Assembly (NCBI GenBank): GCA_040756375.1
Contig: JBFLZC010000027.1
Location: 1-64,000 of the forward strand
Length of the DNA stretch: 64,000 nucleotides
Origin: VGSG01 sp040756375
Lineage (GTDB): Bacteria > Desulfobacterota > Desulfomonilia > Desulfomonilales > Desulfomonilaceae
Direction of reading: 5' to 3'
Below the pieces are notes generated by a model that was given only the letters and a program-made list of their open reading frames with translations, had not been told where the DNA came from and searched no databases. The position numbers and the translations under genes were made by a program. Below, piece by piece: positions 1 to 7,795 of this stretch; positions within the stretch are counted from its first letter, which is position 1; every line of letters begins with the position of its first letter.

Positions 1-42
1 CATCAACAGCTGGTCGTAATCCGCCCTGATCTCTCGACTCAT
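1..42 (-). CDS. Transposase N-terminus, IS1182-like (partial, runs off window)
   Basis: Only the first 14 codons lie in the window: MSREIRADYDQLLM. The start is an ATG at 42 preceded by GAGG. This N-terminus (MSREIRADY followed by Gln) matches what I remember of IS1182-family transposases, which begin almost identically. The remainder lies outside the window, so neither intactness nor length can be judged. Confidence 0.5.
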   Translation of the reverse strand, partial: MSREIRADYDQLLM

Positions 43-125
43 CTCTGCCTCACTTGATTTTTCCCGCCTTTATAGTACATCCATCCACACATCGCGAGAC
101 AAAAATGGAGTTTTGAGACAGTTTC
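1..125 (-). mobile_element. End of an IS1182-like insertion sequence (partial)
   Basis: The window opens inside what looks like an insertion sequence. A transposase start lies at 42 on the minus strand, and its untranslated lead-in runs to about 125, where TTTTGAGACAGTTTC (111-125) reads on the minus strand as a terminal repeat starting GAAACTGTCTCAAAA. This end resembles the inverted repeats of the small element at 32254-32528. Just outside it is ATTGCCGGGCTACT, which is the right half of a hairpin found whole at 6434-6455, so the element may have inserted in a hairpin loop. The family is named from remembered protein similarity and was not checked by search. Confidence 0.55.
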
Positions 126-266
126 TTCATTGCCGGGCTACTATCTGGGTGTCCCTGAGGGACACCGAAACTGAGACAATGAGTTGAGCGTTATTATGAC
201 GCTCATGGGCGTCCGGCCTGTCTCCCCAAAATCGAGGAATACGTCACCGCACTCTCAAACGCCGAA

Positions 267-938
267 CTAAGGATTCAGCACCACCAGGGCATCAACTGCC
301 AGCGCAGTGCGTCCCTTGATGATGAGCGGATTGACGTCTATTTCTTTGACTCGTTCGTGCTCTAGCCCGATTCGTCCTACGCTGATCAGGATTTCCGCCA
401 GCGCGTCCAGGTCCACAGGTTCCATGCCACGGACCGCGCCCAGGACTTTATGGCCTTTGATCTCCTTCATCATCTCCAAGGCATCTCGCTTCTCCAGCGG
501 AGCCAGTCTGAAAGAGACATCTTCGAGGATTTCGGTGAAAATCCCCCCGAGCCCGAACATGACGCAGGGACCGAACTGAGGGTCACGGGTGAGCCCCGCC
601 ATGAGTTCTCGGCTCCCTTTGACCATTTCCTGCACGAGGACTGCCGCGCTGCCCGAATTCATGGCCGCGGCGATCTCATCGAACGCGCTGAGGGCCTCTT
701 GTTCGCTGCGGATATCTAACCGCACGAGCCCTCGTTCGGTTTTGTGGCTGATTTCAGGCGAGCAGCCTTTCAGCACCAGAGGGTAGCCTATGCTTGCCGC
801 GGCCTGTGCCAACTCGTCACGGCTTTGGATGAGCACTTCGCCGGCTATGGGAATCCTGTACTCCTTTAGGAGCTGCTTGGATTCGTATTCCGAAAGAACG
901 GTTCTGCCTTCACTGAGCGCTTTTTCAATAATGTGCAT
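267..938 (-). CDS. Acyl-CoA/acetyl-CoA synthetase (ADP-forming) beta subunit, ATP-grasp
   Basis: This protein of about 223 residues is an ATP-grasp domain of the ADP-forming acyl-CoA synthetase (ACD) beta type. Such enzymes convert acyl-CoA, ADP and phosphate to acid, CoA and ATP, giving substrate-level phosphorylation in anaerobes. Visible family features are the N-terminal YESKQLLKEYRIP segment, GYPLVLKG, SPEISHKTERGLV, VQEMVKGSREL, FGLGGIFTEIL and a C-terminal IDVNPLI. The length equals the stand-alone beta subunit; no alpha subunit is next to it. I chose the ATG at 938 because GGGAGGAG lies just upstream; a GTG at 956 has no ribosome binding site. It lies near, but not in, the ETF/acyl-CoA dehydrogenase operon. 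The substrate is unknown. Confidence 0.85.
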   Translation of the reverse strand: MHIIEKALSEGRTVLSEYESKQLLKEYRIPIAGEVLIQSRDELAQAAASIGYPLVLKGCSPEISHKTERGLVRLDIRSEQEALSAFDEIAAAMNSGSAAVLVQEMVKGSRELMAGLTRDPQFGPCVMFGLGGIFTEILEDVSFRLAPLEKRDALEMMKEIKGHKVLGAVRGMEPVDLDALAEILISVGRIGLEHERVKEIDVNPLIIKGRTALAVDALVVLNP

Positions 939-1569
939 GATCTCCTCCCACTCCACCTTTATAGCGTGCTCCCCGGCAGAGGCGCAAGACGTGAAGTACT
1001 TATGAAAGCGCTCGGCGAGATGTACCCTCTTCCGATCTACCTATGGGATATTCCGCAACAAAAAGATAACCGAAGTGTCGTACTCCGCAGTGGAATGGAC
1101 CGAAACACATTTCGCTTGATTCCTGAAGGCTAAACGTTTAGAGGTGAGAGAGAAAGGCGCGGCACGTAGTACGTGCGGGCCGGCTTTCCATTGGGCAGAG
1201 TGAAGCCGTCCGACGTGGACGTCCCCCTGAGGCCCATAAGAAGAACCCGATAGACATTTTTCTTGCCCCCTGGGGGTCCTGGAGTATAACTCCATTGCGG
1301 ACACCCTGGATCTCACGGCTGCTGAAAGCAGTGATTCATTGCGAGGGGCGTTGGCCGCGCATACAGTGCAAGCCGTTGCAGGACTTAATTCCGCCGGCGC
1401 AGTGAACGATTGTTCGCGGTTGGCGGCGGATAATCCGGCCGACTCAAGGTGTCGAAACGAATGCTAGAGAGTCGCTGGATCGATGGACGCCGGGGCAAGG
1501 CGGTTGTCGCCGGCGCGCACAAGAGCCGGATTCGGCTCAGCAAAATGCATCCAGGTGAAGGAGAGGAAA
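939..1569. other. Intergenic region, no gene recognised
   Basis: This stretch of about 630 bases separates the divergent synthetase gene and the unknown gene at 1570. Short open frames exist but none has a convincing start or family features. ATGAAAGCGCTCGGCGAG at about 1002 resembles the first bases of repeat family A, so a decayed repeat fragment may be present. An in-frame ATG at 1483 could lengthen the downstream gene, but it has no ribosome binding site. Confidence 0.5.
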
Positions 1570-2319
1570 ATGACCAAGAAACCGCCTAGACGGGATCCCG
1601 TCATTGTTTATAAGAGGGAAGATAAGAGGATGAGGCCCTTCCTGCCCAAGACGGGAGGGTTCCGATTTGGGCGAGATCATGCGCCCAAGCCTCCGCAAAG
1701 GCCGAAGAAACCAAAAGAGACAAAGGCGGTGATCCCGGAGAAGGTCCGGCTCCACTCGCAAAACCTGGAATTGATACAGGCACTGCCCTCGCCGGAGAAG
1801 GAAATTGCGAGGGTCTGCTATTTCATGTGCTACCTGGTTCACGAGACCAAGAGCAACACCGAGCTCTTCCCTTTGAAACACAATGTGCTCGAAAAGATAT
1901 TCAGAACAGGCCATCCCGGACTGACGGTGCACCATATCCGCCGAGGAGATCGTGAAGTCTATCACCTGAGTCCTGAAGCAAAGAAGAAATGGGAAGAAGA
2001 AACCGGCAGCAATAAACACCACGTGCGCATGTACCTGAGTGGCAAGTGCAAGGTAGAATACGAAGAGGGCTACTTCGATCTTTACAACTTCCACATTGTT
2101 GCGGAGCCGTTCCGCTTTTCTTTCTACCTCCCCATTCACCAGGCCCCCTGGATGGACAAGCGACGGATCTCCAGGAGGAAGTTCCATTACCCGCAAACCG
2201 TCGAGTACGGCTTGGTGAACGGCCAACAGGTCACAACATCCCGCAAGGCCACCATGATCCCATTGGAAATGCTCAGGCAGGAGTTGCAAGCATTCCTGGA
2301 CGCGGATCTGGGTGTCTAG
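1570..2319 (+). CDS. Unknown protein, basic and proline-rich N-terminus
   Basis: This is a soluble-looking protein of 249 residues that I do not recognise. The ATG at 1570 is chosen because AAGGAGAGG precedes it at the right distance; the frame also extends upstream to an ATG at 1483 without a ribosome site. The first 60 residues are rich in Lys, Arg and Pro (KKPPRRDP, PKPPQRPKKPKE), followed by a helical part (LELIQALPSPEKEIARVCYFMCYLVHE) and a mixed beta region. There is no signal peptide or membrane segment. It stands alone and converges on the acyl-CoA dehydrogenase gene downstream, with a palindromic repeat between them. Confidence 0.75.
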   Translation: MTKKPPRRDPVIVYKREDKRMRPFLPKTGGFRFGRDHAPKPPQRPKKPKETKAVIPEKVRLHSQNLELIQALPSPEKEIARVCYFMCYLVHETKSNTELFPLKHNVLEKIFRTGHPGLTVHHIRRGDREVYHLSPEAKKKWEEETGSNKHHVRMYLSGKCKVEYEEGYFDLYNFHIVAEPFRFSFYLPIHQAPWMDKRRISRRKFHYPQTVEYGLVNGQQVTTSRKATMIPLEMLRQELQAFLDADLGV

Positions 2320-2359
2320 GGGCTGTGCGCTTTCAAACAAGCAACTATTTTGAACAAGG

Positions 2360-2424
2360 AATGGCGGGGCAGGCGTCTCGCCTGCCCAAAGAAGACAGGC
2401 AGGATGCCTGTCCCACCAAGAGCA
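2360..2424. repeat. Palindromic repeat, family B
   Basis: Two inverted modules face each other: GGCAGGCGTCTCGCCTGCC, then GACAGGCAGGATGCCTGTCC followed by CACCA. This is the first of several family B copies, others being near 5987, 17172, 39785, 40703 and 58432. It sits between convergent genes and could act as a transcript-end hairpin, although it has no T tract. Confidence 0.8.
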
Positions 2425-2469
2425 GGAGATCACTTATTCGACTGGGCGTTGGAATCGATAGGCCTCCTA

Positions 2470-3615
2470 TCAAGAAACCCCGCATTCCCGAGAAATAATG
2501 GTCTGGAGTATTTCCGAAGTGCCCCCGCCGAAGAGCAAGAATCTGCAATCCCGATAATAACGCTGCACATCATATTCCATGGAATAACTGTACGCGCCGA
2601 AGATCCGTGTGGCTTCGTCCGCACATCTGCACGCAACTTCCGACGCGTAATACTTCGCCATGGAAGCCTCTTTCAAAGGCCGTTGACCTTTGTCGATCAT
2701 TTCCGCGGTCGTGTAGGTCATGAGATGTGATGCCCAAATCTCAGTGGCCATATTCGCAATCTTCTGCTGAATGAGCTGGAAACTACCGATGTGCTTCTTG
2801 AACTGGGTCCGTTCCATCGCGTAGCGCGTAGACTGATTGTATGCTGCTCGTGCCAAGCCCAGAGAGAGCGCGGCGGTCATTACGCGAATGACCGCGAGAA
2901 TACGCATCAGATTCCCCACACCCTGGCCTTCTTTACCCAAGCGGTTCTCATGGGGAATTCGCACGTCGGTGAAAGCCAACTCAGAGATCTCCGTGGCTCT
3001 TGTTCCAAGCTTCTCGAATTTTTTGGAAACGTACAACCCCGGTGTGCCGCGTTCGATGAGGAAGAAATCCAGGCCTCTAAGCCCCTTGGCCTTGTCCGTT
3101 TGGCACAGAACCGTAAAGAAGTCGGCAACCGGAGCATTGGTGATCCAGGTTTTGGAGCCGTTGATCACCCAATCGTCGCCATCCGGTCGGGCTGTAGTCT
3201 TCACATTGGCCAGATCCGTAGCGGCGTCTGCTTCGGTCAATGCGAAGGAAGCCACCTTTTCTCCCCGCATGGCAGGCTTGAGCAGCCGCTCGTGCTGTTC
3301 TGGAGTGCCGTACTCGAAGAGGAAATTGGTTCCCATCAGGCATTGCATGGCGGTAAACGCGGCCACACTCATTGATCCGCGTGCCAGCTCTTCCACCATG
3401 ATACAAAACTGGGTGGTATTGCCGCCGGCTCCGCCGATCGACCGGGGGTAGCGGATCCCAAAAGCCCCGGTCTTGGCAATCTTCTCAAACATCCATCGGG
3501 GAAACTGGTCCGCTTCGTCCATTTCCCGTGCCTTCGGAATGATCTCCTCGTCCGTGAAACGGGCAAAGCTCTTCCGGATCATCTCTTCGGGTGTCGGTCT
3601 TGGGATCTTATTCAC
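2470..3615 (-). CDS. Acyl-CoA dehydrogenase
   Basis: This 381-residue protein is a full-length FAD-dependent acyl-CoA dehydrogenase, which oxidises an acyl-CoA to the enoyl-CoA and passes electrons to ETF. Family signatures are visible: the FALTEADAATDLANVKTTA region, GSKTWITNAPVADFF, the RTQFKKHIGSFQLIQQKIANMATE helix, and a C-terminal YYRDCRFLLFGGGTSEI. The GTG start at 3615 is supported by GAGGAG just upstream. It is the last gene of an operon with etfB and etfA, 44 bases after etfA, so the ETF is probably its electron acceptor. The substrate (short-chain, branched or aromatic acyl-CoA) cannot be told from sequence alone. Confidence 0.93.
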   Translation of the reverse strand: MNKIPRPTPEEMIRKSFARFTDEEIIPKAREMDEADQFPRWMFEKIAKTGAFGIRYPRSIGGAGGNTTQFCIMVEELARGSMSVAAFTAMQCLMGTNFLFEYGTPEQHERLLKPAMRGEKVASFALTEADAATDLANVKTTARPDGDDWVINGSKTWITNAPVADFFTVLCQTDKAKGLRGLDFFLIERGTPGLYVSKKFEKLGTRATEISELAFTDVRIPHENRLGKEGQGVGNLMRILAVIRVMTAALSLGLARAAYNQSTRYAMERTQFKKHIGSFQLIQQKIANMATEIWASHLMTYTTAEMIDKGQRPLKEASMAKYYASEVACRCADEATRIFGAYSYSMEYDVQRYYRDCRFLLFGGGTSEILQTIISRECGVS

Positions 3616-3659
3616 CGGAGCTCCTCGCCAAATCGAGTCCCTGAGTCTCGGAATCGCCT

Positions 3660-4850
3660 CTAACGTTCCTTGATCGCTCTGGTGAGCGCGGGCAGAATCT
3701 CATACAGGTCCCCGACGATTGCATAATCCGCGATCTCGAAGATCGGCGCATCCGGGTCCTTATTGATGGCCACGATATACCGGGAGCTGTCCATTCCCGC
3801 TTTGTGCTGTACCGCGCCTGATATGCCACATGCGAAATACACCGCAGGTCTCACAGAATGCCCCGTTTGCCCCACCTGCCGCTGAGCAGGCAAATAGCCT
3901 TCTTCCACCACCACGCGGGTGCAGGCCATTTCTCCACCCACCGCGTCGGCAAATTCTTTGAGCATCGATACACCTCGCTCCGAGCAGATCGGGCGTCCGC
4001 CGGCCACAATGATATTCGCGGAAGCCAGATCCACGCCCTTGTCCTCAGCCGCCACGCACTCAAGGACCCTGGTGAATTCACGGCACGCTGCCATGTCCAC
4101 CTGAGCTGTCGAGATATCGCCTGTGCGAGAAGAATCCGCCACGAGCGGCGTCATGATCCCCGGGCGCACCGTAGCTGTCTGAGGCCTGGAAAAGCGGGAA
4201 ACGATCGTGGCCATGACATTGCCGCCAAAAGCAGGGCGTGTTTGCAGGAGTATCTTCTCTTCCTGGTCGATAGAGAGCCGGGTGCAGTCCGCGGTGAGCC
4301 CCAGTCCGAGCCGACGCGCCAGCCTGGGAGCCATATCCCGTCCCAGATGCGTAGCCGCGATAAGCAGAATATTCGGCCGATGCTGCCTCACGAGCTCGCT
4401 AAGCGCATGGGTGTACGTGCAGGTCTGATAATATGCAAGCGAAGGGTCATCCACCAGGATGCAGCGGTCAGCTCCATGATGAATCAGCCGCGATGCTTTT
4501 TCCCTGAGATCGTTCCCCAGAACCGCAGCAACCACTTCTTGGCCAAGGTCGTCTGCAAGACCGCGTGCGCATCCCAAAAGCTCAAACGCGGAGCGGTGGA
4601 ATTCGCCATCGTGCTGCTCCACAAAGACCCATACACCGAGGCGATCGCTGAAATCCGGGACCTCGGGAACGGGCATTTCTCCGGTTAATGCTTCGAACTT
4701 GCACGATTCGAGACATGCGCCGCAGAGAGTGCACCGGTCTTCGATCCATCGGGCTTTCTTGTCCACCATCTCAATGGCCTGGTACGGACAGGCCCGCGAA
4801 CACATGGTGCAGCCGTTGCACTTTTCCGGATCGATGACGATCATGCCCAT
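3660..4850 (-). CDS. etfA: Electron transfer flavoprotein alpha subunit with N-terminal 2x[4Fe-4S] ferredoxin domain
   Basis: This 396-residue protein fuses a ferredoxin domain (residues about 1-60) to an ETF alpha subunit. The cysteines CNGCTMCSRACP and CTLCGACLESC fit two [4Fe-4S] clusters. The C-terminal FAD-binding part has the classic GQTGHSVRPAVYFACGISG, QHKAGM and INKDPDAPIFEIADYAIVGD motifs. ETF alpha/beta takes electrons from acyl-CoA dehydrogenases. The added clusters, known in ETFs of anaerobes, suggest transfer to ferredoxin-linked or membrane partners, possibly with bifurcation, but that is inference. The start codon is separated by one base from the etfB stop, so the two are translationally coupled. 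Confidence 0.95.
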   Translation of the reverse strand: MGMIVIDPEKCNGCTMCSRACPYQAIEMVDKKARWIEDRCTLCGACLESCKFEALTGEMPVPEVPDFSDRLGVWVFVEQHDGEFHRSAFELLGCARGLADDLGQEVVAAVLGNDLREKASRLIHHGADRCILVDDPSLAYYQTCTYTHALSELVRQHRPNILLIAATHLGRDMAPRLARRLGLGLTADCTRLSIDQEEKILLQTRPAFGGNVMATIVSRFSRPQTATVRPGIMTPLVADSSRTGDISTAQVDMAACREFTRVLECVAAEDKGVDLASANIIVAGGRPICSERGVSMLKEFADAVGGEMACTRVVVEEGYLPAQRQVGQTGHSVRPAVYFACGISGAVQHKAGMDSSRYIVAINKDPDAPIFEIADYAIVGDLYEILPALTRAIKER

Positions 4851-4851
4851 A

Positions 4852-5649
4852 TCACTCTCCGAGCCGGATTTCCTTTTGACGCAACGCTTCGATCAGTTCG
4901 GCGGCGATGGCAGCGGGGGAGCCTTCCAGGCGCTGCGTGTCACGTGCCCCCTTGGGCGTAAAGGTGCGAATCACGTGTGTGAGCGAGCCCGACAGGCCCA
5001 CATCCTGCACTTTGGCGCCGATGTCTGACGCGTTCCAGACTTCGACCGGCGAGCGTTCCAACGTCGCGGACAGAATTCCTTCCACCGTAGGATGTCGCGG
5101 CTTATTAAGCGCCCCGAGGACCGTAATCAGCACGGGCGTGGGAGCCTCTATGTGCTCACAGCCGTCTTCCAGAGCCCGTTCCGCGATCACTTTTCCTTCC
5201 TGCGCGTCCAGACGACGCACATAAGTGAGTTGCGCGATGCCGAGGAATTCAGCCACCTGCGGCCCTATTTGAGCTGTATCCCCATCAATTGCCTGTCGCC
5301 CGGCAAGGATCAGATCGAATTCCCCCAGCTTTCTGATAGCCATTCCTAGAGCGGTTGAAGTCGCCCACGTGTCGGCTCCGGCAAAGGCCCGATCGCTGAG
5401 CAGAATGCCTCGATCCGCTCCCATTGCCAGACACTCGCACACGGTCTCCATCGCCTGGGGCGGCCCCATGGAGATAACCGTCACGGTTCCTCCCAGCTTC
5501 TCTCTGATCTGCAACGCGGCTTCAACCCCGTGACGGTCTTCAGGATTGATTATGCTTTCCACACCTTCTCGGATAAGGTTACCGGTCTTGGGATCGATTT
5601 TGACATCGGTGGTATTCGGGACTTGTTTGACGAGGACCACAATGTTCAT
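4852..5649 (-). CDS. etfB: Electron transfer flavoprotein beta subunit
   Basis: This 265-residue protein begins MNIVVLVKQVPNTTDVKIDP, the usual start of ETF beta. It carries INPEDRHGVEAALQIRE, VISMGPPQAMETVCECLAMGAD and LAGRQAIDGDTAQIGPQVAEFLG, the AMP/FAD-binding region of the family. The open frame extends to 6012, but that part is repeat DNA, so the ATG at 5649 with a purine-rich lead-in is chosen. It is the first gene of the etfB-etfA-acyl-CoA dehydrogenase operon. A family A repeat begins about 90 bases upstream. Confidence 0.95.
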   Translation of the reverse strand: MNIVVLVKQVPNTTDVKIDPKTGNLIREGVESIINPEDRHGVEAALQIREKLGGTVTVISMGPPQAMETVCECLAMGADRGILLSDRAFAGADTWATSTALGMAIRKLGEFDLILAGRQAIDGDTAQIGPQVAEFLGIAQLTYVRRLDAQEGKVIAERALEDGCEHIEAPTPVLITVLGALNKPRHPTVEGILSATLERSPVEVWNASDIGAKVQDVGLSGSLTHVIRTFTPKGARDTQRLEGSPAAIAAELIEALRQKEIRLGE

Positions 5650-5740
5650 TGGAAAGACCCCCGGAGGAAAGCCAAGGCTGGCCTGCAAAAATACCGTCAA
5701 CGAGGCGAGAATGTCAAGGTCGTCGTGATTTATACCAACT

Positions 5741-5945
5741 GTCATAGCTATAGAGCTGCAACGAGTCATGAAAGCCTTCGGCGAGCACTCCGGGGCTTCG
5801 CCTCGGAGACAAGCGGCGAGAGCGCACCGTTGCGCAATAATTTGGAGGGGAGACTCATCTCCCCTCCAAACCACCCCATACGTAATCCCGAACAGGGAGA
5901 CCTCAACCCGACCGCTTTCATAGGAACTCCCATGGCGAAAGCTTG
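5741..5945 (+). repeat. Repeat family A, copy 1
   Basis: This copy starts near a CTATAGAGCTGCAACGAG motif, followed by CATGAAAGCCTTCGGCGAG, a CTCCGGGGC-TTC-GCCTCGGAG hairpin, TTGCGCAATAATTTGG, the palindrome GGAGGGGAGACTCATCTCCC, then ACCACCCCATACGTA. Related copies are at 19770, 34618, 32165 and 54420. The ends are conserved but the central palindrome differs between copies. It lies upstream of etfB. Confidence 0.8.
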
Positions 5946-5986
5946 TCGTTGCGACCCCGCTGAAAAGCCGGGGAAGCAATCTGTTT

Positions 5987-6068
5987 GGTGGGACGGGCGT
6001 CTCGCCTGTCACGCTTTGAGGGAAAAGACACTAGGAGCCGAATAGACAGGCGGGACGCCTGTCCCACC
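5987..6068. repeat. Palindromic repeat, family B
   Basis: The outer arms GGTGGGAC and GTCCCACC enclose two inner inverted modules (GGGCGTCTCGCCTGTC and GACAGGCGGGACGCCTGTC), so it can fold as a long stem or as a cruciform with two arms. It is one of several copies in the window. Confidence 0.8.
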
Positions 6069-6357
6069 ATTCACTCCTCGCAATGACACGGAATTTCCGA
6101 TTATCCAGTAACTGAGGACATGCAAACAAAGGCCCTTTTGACTGAACAGCCCAAGACGAATACAATCACCAAATAGAAGCCCTCACGTCGAGCGAGTCGC
6201 TTCAGCACATGGACGAATCAGCGAAAGGACAGTTTCTATTGTGCCGCAAACCTCCAACGGGTGGCTTCCTCAGTTTGAGGCCGCTTGCGTCCAGGATGGA
6301 CGCCCCGATAATAGCCCGGCGATTTATCGCTGGGAATGAGCGGTCAAGAAAGAATTT

Positions 6358-6413
6358 CTTCGTCTACAGGTGGCGCCGGAGGATTAATCCTCCGGCGCCA
6401 CCTGTAGACGAAG
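6358..6413. repeat. 56-bp perfect palindrome with flanking hairpins
   Basis: Bases 6358-6413 form a perfect inverted repeat with no loop: CTTCGTCTACAGGTGGCGCC, then GGAGGATT, followed by the exact reverse complement. Smaller hairpins flank it: CCCGGCGATTTATCGCTGGG (6315-6334) and CCCGGCAATGAATTGCCGGG (6436-6455). The cluster sits between divergent etfB and prmC. Confidence 0.9.
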
Positions 6414-6496
6414 GGATGGATGTTTGCTCATTGGTTACCCGGCAATGAATTGCCGGGCTACTCTCAATCGCCCCTTTGAGGCTTCAACGGAGTTGA

Positions 6497-7378
6497 ATGA
6501 ATAATCCATCAGCGAAAAATTCCAGTAAGTGGACCATACGGGAAGTCGTGCAATGGACCACTGACTATTTCCGGCAGAAAGGAATCGACTCCGCGAGGCT
6601 GGACGCCGAGGTTCTCCTCGCCCATGCGTTGGGAGCGGATCGGCTTTACCTGTACTTGAACCTGGACAAGCCGCTCTCCCAGCAAGAAAGAGACAAATAC
6701 CGCGAATTGGTGACCAGACGTGGTCGCCGCGAACCGGTAGCGCTCATCACCGGACGAAAGGAATTCTGGTCCATCAATCTGCGCGTGCATCCCGGAGTCC
6801 TCATACCAAGGCCGGAAACGGAAGTGCTGGTGCAGGCGGTGCTTGATGAAATTCGAGAGCTCCGGCAACCCCGTGTCCTGGATATCGGCACGGGATCCGG
6901 CGCGGCGGCCATTGCTATCGCGCACGACCGCCCCGACGCTCGCGTAATTGCCACCGACCAGGACCCTGCTGCCGTGCACCTAGCCTGGATGAACGCCAAA
7001 GAAGCAGACACGGCAGAGCACATGGCAATGCTTGCGGCGGACCTCTTTTCGTGCTTCCGACCGGGCCCGCATTTTCACGTGATCTGCTCAAATCCTCCGT
7101 ATGTGTCTGATGACGAGATGATGACGCTCGCTCCTGAGATCTTCCGTTTCGAGCCCCGATCCGCACTCGCCGCCGGACCCGAAGGTCTTGATGTGATCAG
7201 GGCTATCGCATCGCAAGCGCGGGAGTTCTTAGCAGCAAAGGGCGCCTTGATCCTGGAGATGGGCGCTGGACAAGAAAAGGCCGTCCGAGAAATCTTTGAA
7301 ACCGCGGGATTGGGTGAGGAGATTGCCGTGTTTAGGGATTTAGCTGGAATTCCGCGCGTGGTGAAGGGACGCAGCTAA
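6497..7378 (+). CDS. prmC: Peptide chain release factor N5-glutamine methyltransferase
   Basis: This 293-residue protein methylates the glutamine of the GGQ motif in release factors RF1/RF2, using S-adenosylmethionine, which speeds translation termination. The N-terminal helical domain (DSARLDAEVLLAHALG) is followed by VLIPRPETEVLV, the SAM-binding DIGTGSGAAAIA at about residue 128, and the catalytic NPPY at about 198-201, the hallmark of this family. The ATG at 6497 follows CGGAG. It stands alone; prfA, often its neighbour, is not in the window. Confidence 0.95.
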   Translation: MNNPSAKNSSKWTIREVVQWTTDYFRQKGIDSARLDAEVLLAHALGADRLYLYLNLDKPLSQQERDKYRELVTRRGRREPVALITGRKEFWSINLRVHPGVLIPRPETEVLVQAVLDEIRELRQPRVLDIGTGSGAAAIAIAHDRPDARVIATDQDPAAVHLAWMNAKEADTAEHMAMLAADLFSCFRPGPHFHVICSNPPYVSDDEMMTLAPEIFRFEPRSALAAGPEGLDVIRAIASQAREFLAAKGALILEMGAGQEKAVREIFETAGLGEEIAVFRDLAGIPRVVKGRS

Positions 7379-7410
7379 CACGATGCCGTCAATCCCCGAT
7401 CAGCGATAGG

Positions 7411-7475
7411 GGGTGTGATTCATCACACCCTCTTACTTGTGGGTGCCACTGCTGGTTAAGCCGGCAGTGGCACCC
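7411..7475. repeat. Two hairpins after prmC (family F repeat)
   Basis: GGGTGTGAT-TC-ATCACACCC (7411-7430) forms a 9-bp stem, and GGGTGCCACTGC ... GCAGTGGCACCC (7441-7475) forms a second, longer one. Neither has a T tract, so an intrinsic terminator is not certain, though either could end the prmC transcript. The second module recurs at 8167-8238. Confidence 0.65.
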
Positions 7476-7591
7476 GGCGCTTACCGCCTTCTATGCTCCT
7501 TTTCAATAGAGGGACGCTCTTACGCAATGAACTGGAATGCAGGCATTCGATTCGATTTGCCTCCAAGACTGAAAAGATGTAGATTGGTATT

Positions 7592-7795
7592 ATGACTGTT
7601 GCGGAACTCAAAGAGGCTATTGAGCAATTGAATGTCGAGGAAAGAGCCCAACTCGAAGCTCTCCTTCATCCTTACGGCCCCGATGAATGGGACAAGCAGA
7701 TGGAGGCAGATTTTTCGTCCACCGGAGACTTGGCTTGGCTGGTCGATGAAGTAGATGAGGACATAAAAGCAGGCAAACTGCAAGACATGCCTTGA
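7592..7795 (+). CDS. Putative antitoxin (small acidic protein)
   Basis: This 67-residue acidic protein starts MTVAELKEAIEQLNVEERAQLEALL, a helical pattern typical of small type II antitoxins of RelE/ParE-like modules. It overlaps the next gene by four bases (TTGA), which is the usual coupling of such pairs. The antitoxin would bind and neutralise the downstream toxin and probably repress the shared promoter. The family is assigned from size, pattern and pairing, not from a defined motif. Confidence 0.7.
   Translation: MTVAELKEAIEQLNVEERAQLEALLHPYGPDEWDKQMEADFSSTGDLAWLVDEVDEDIKAGKLQDMP

Noticed and set aside
1041..1316. Open frame of 91 codons on the minus strand
   Set aside because: It has no ribosome site and no family pattern, and its composition is like non-coding DNA around it.
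5650..6012. Upstream extension of etfB
   Set aside because: The frame reads through repeat DNA. The true ETF beta start (MNIVVLVKQ) is at 5649.
7411..7430. Intrinsic terminator after prmC
   Set aside because: The hairpin is strong but no run of T follows on the plus strand, so I list it only as a hairpin.
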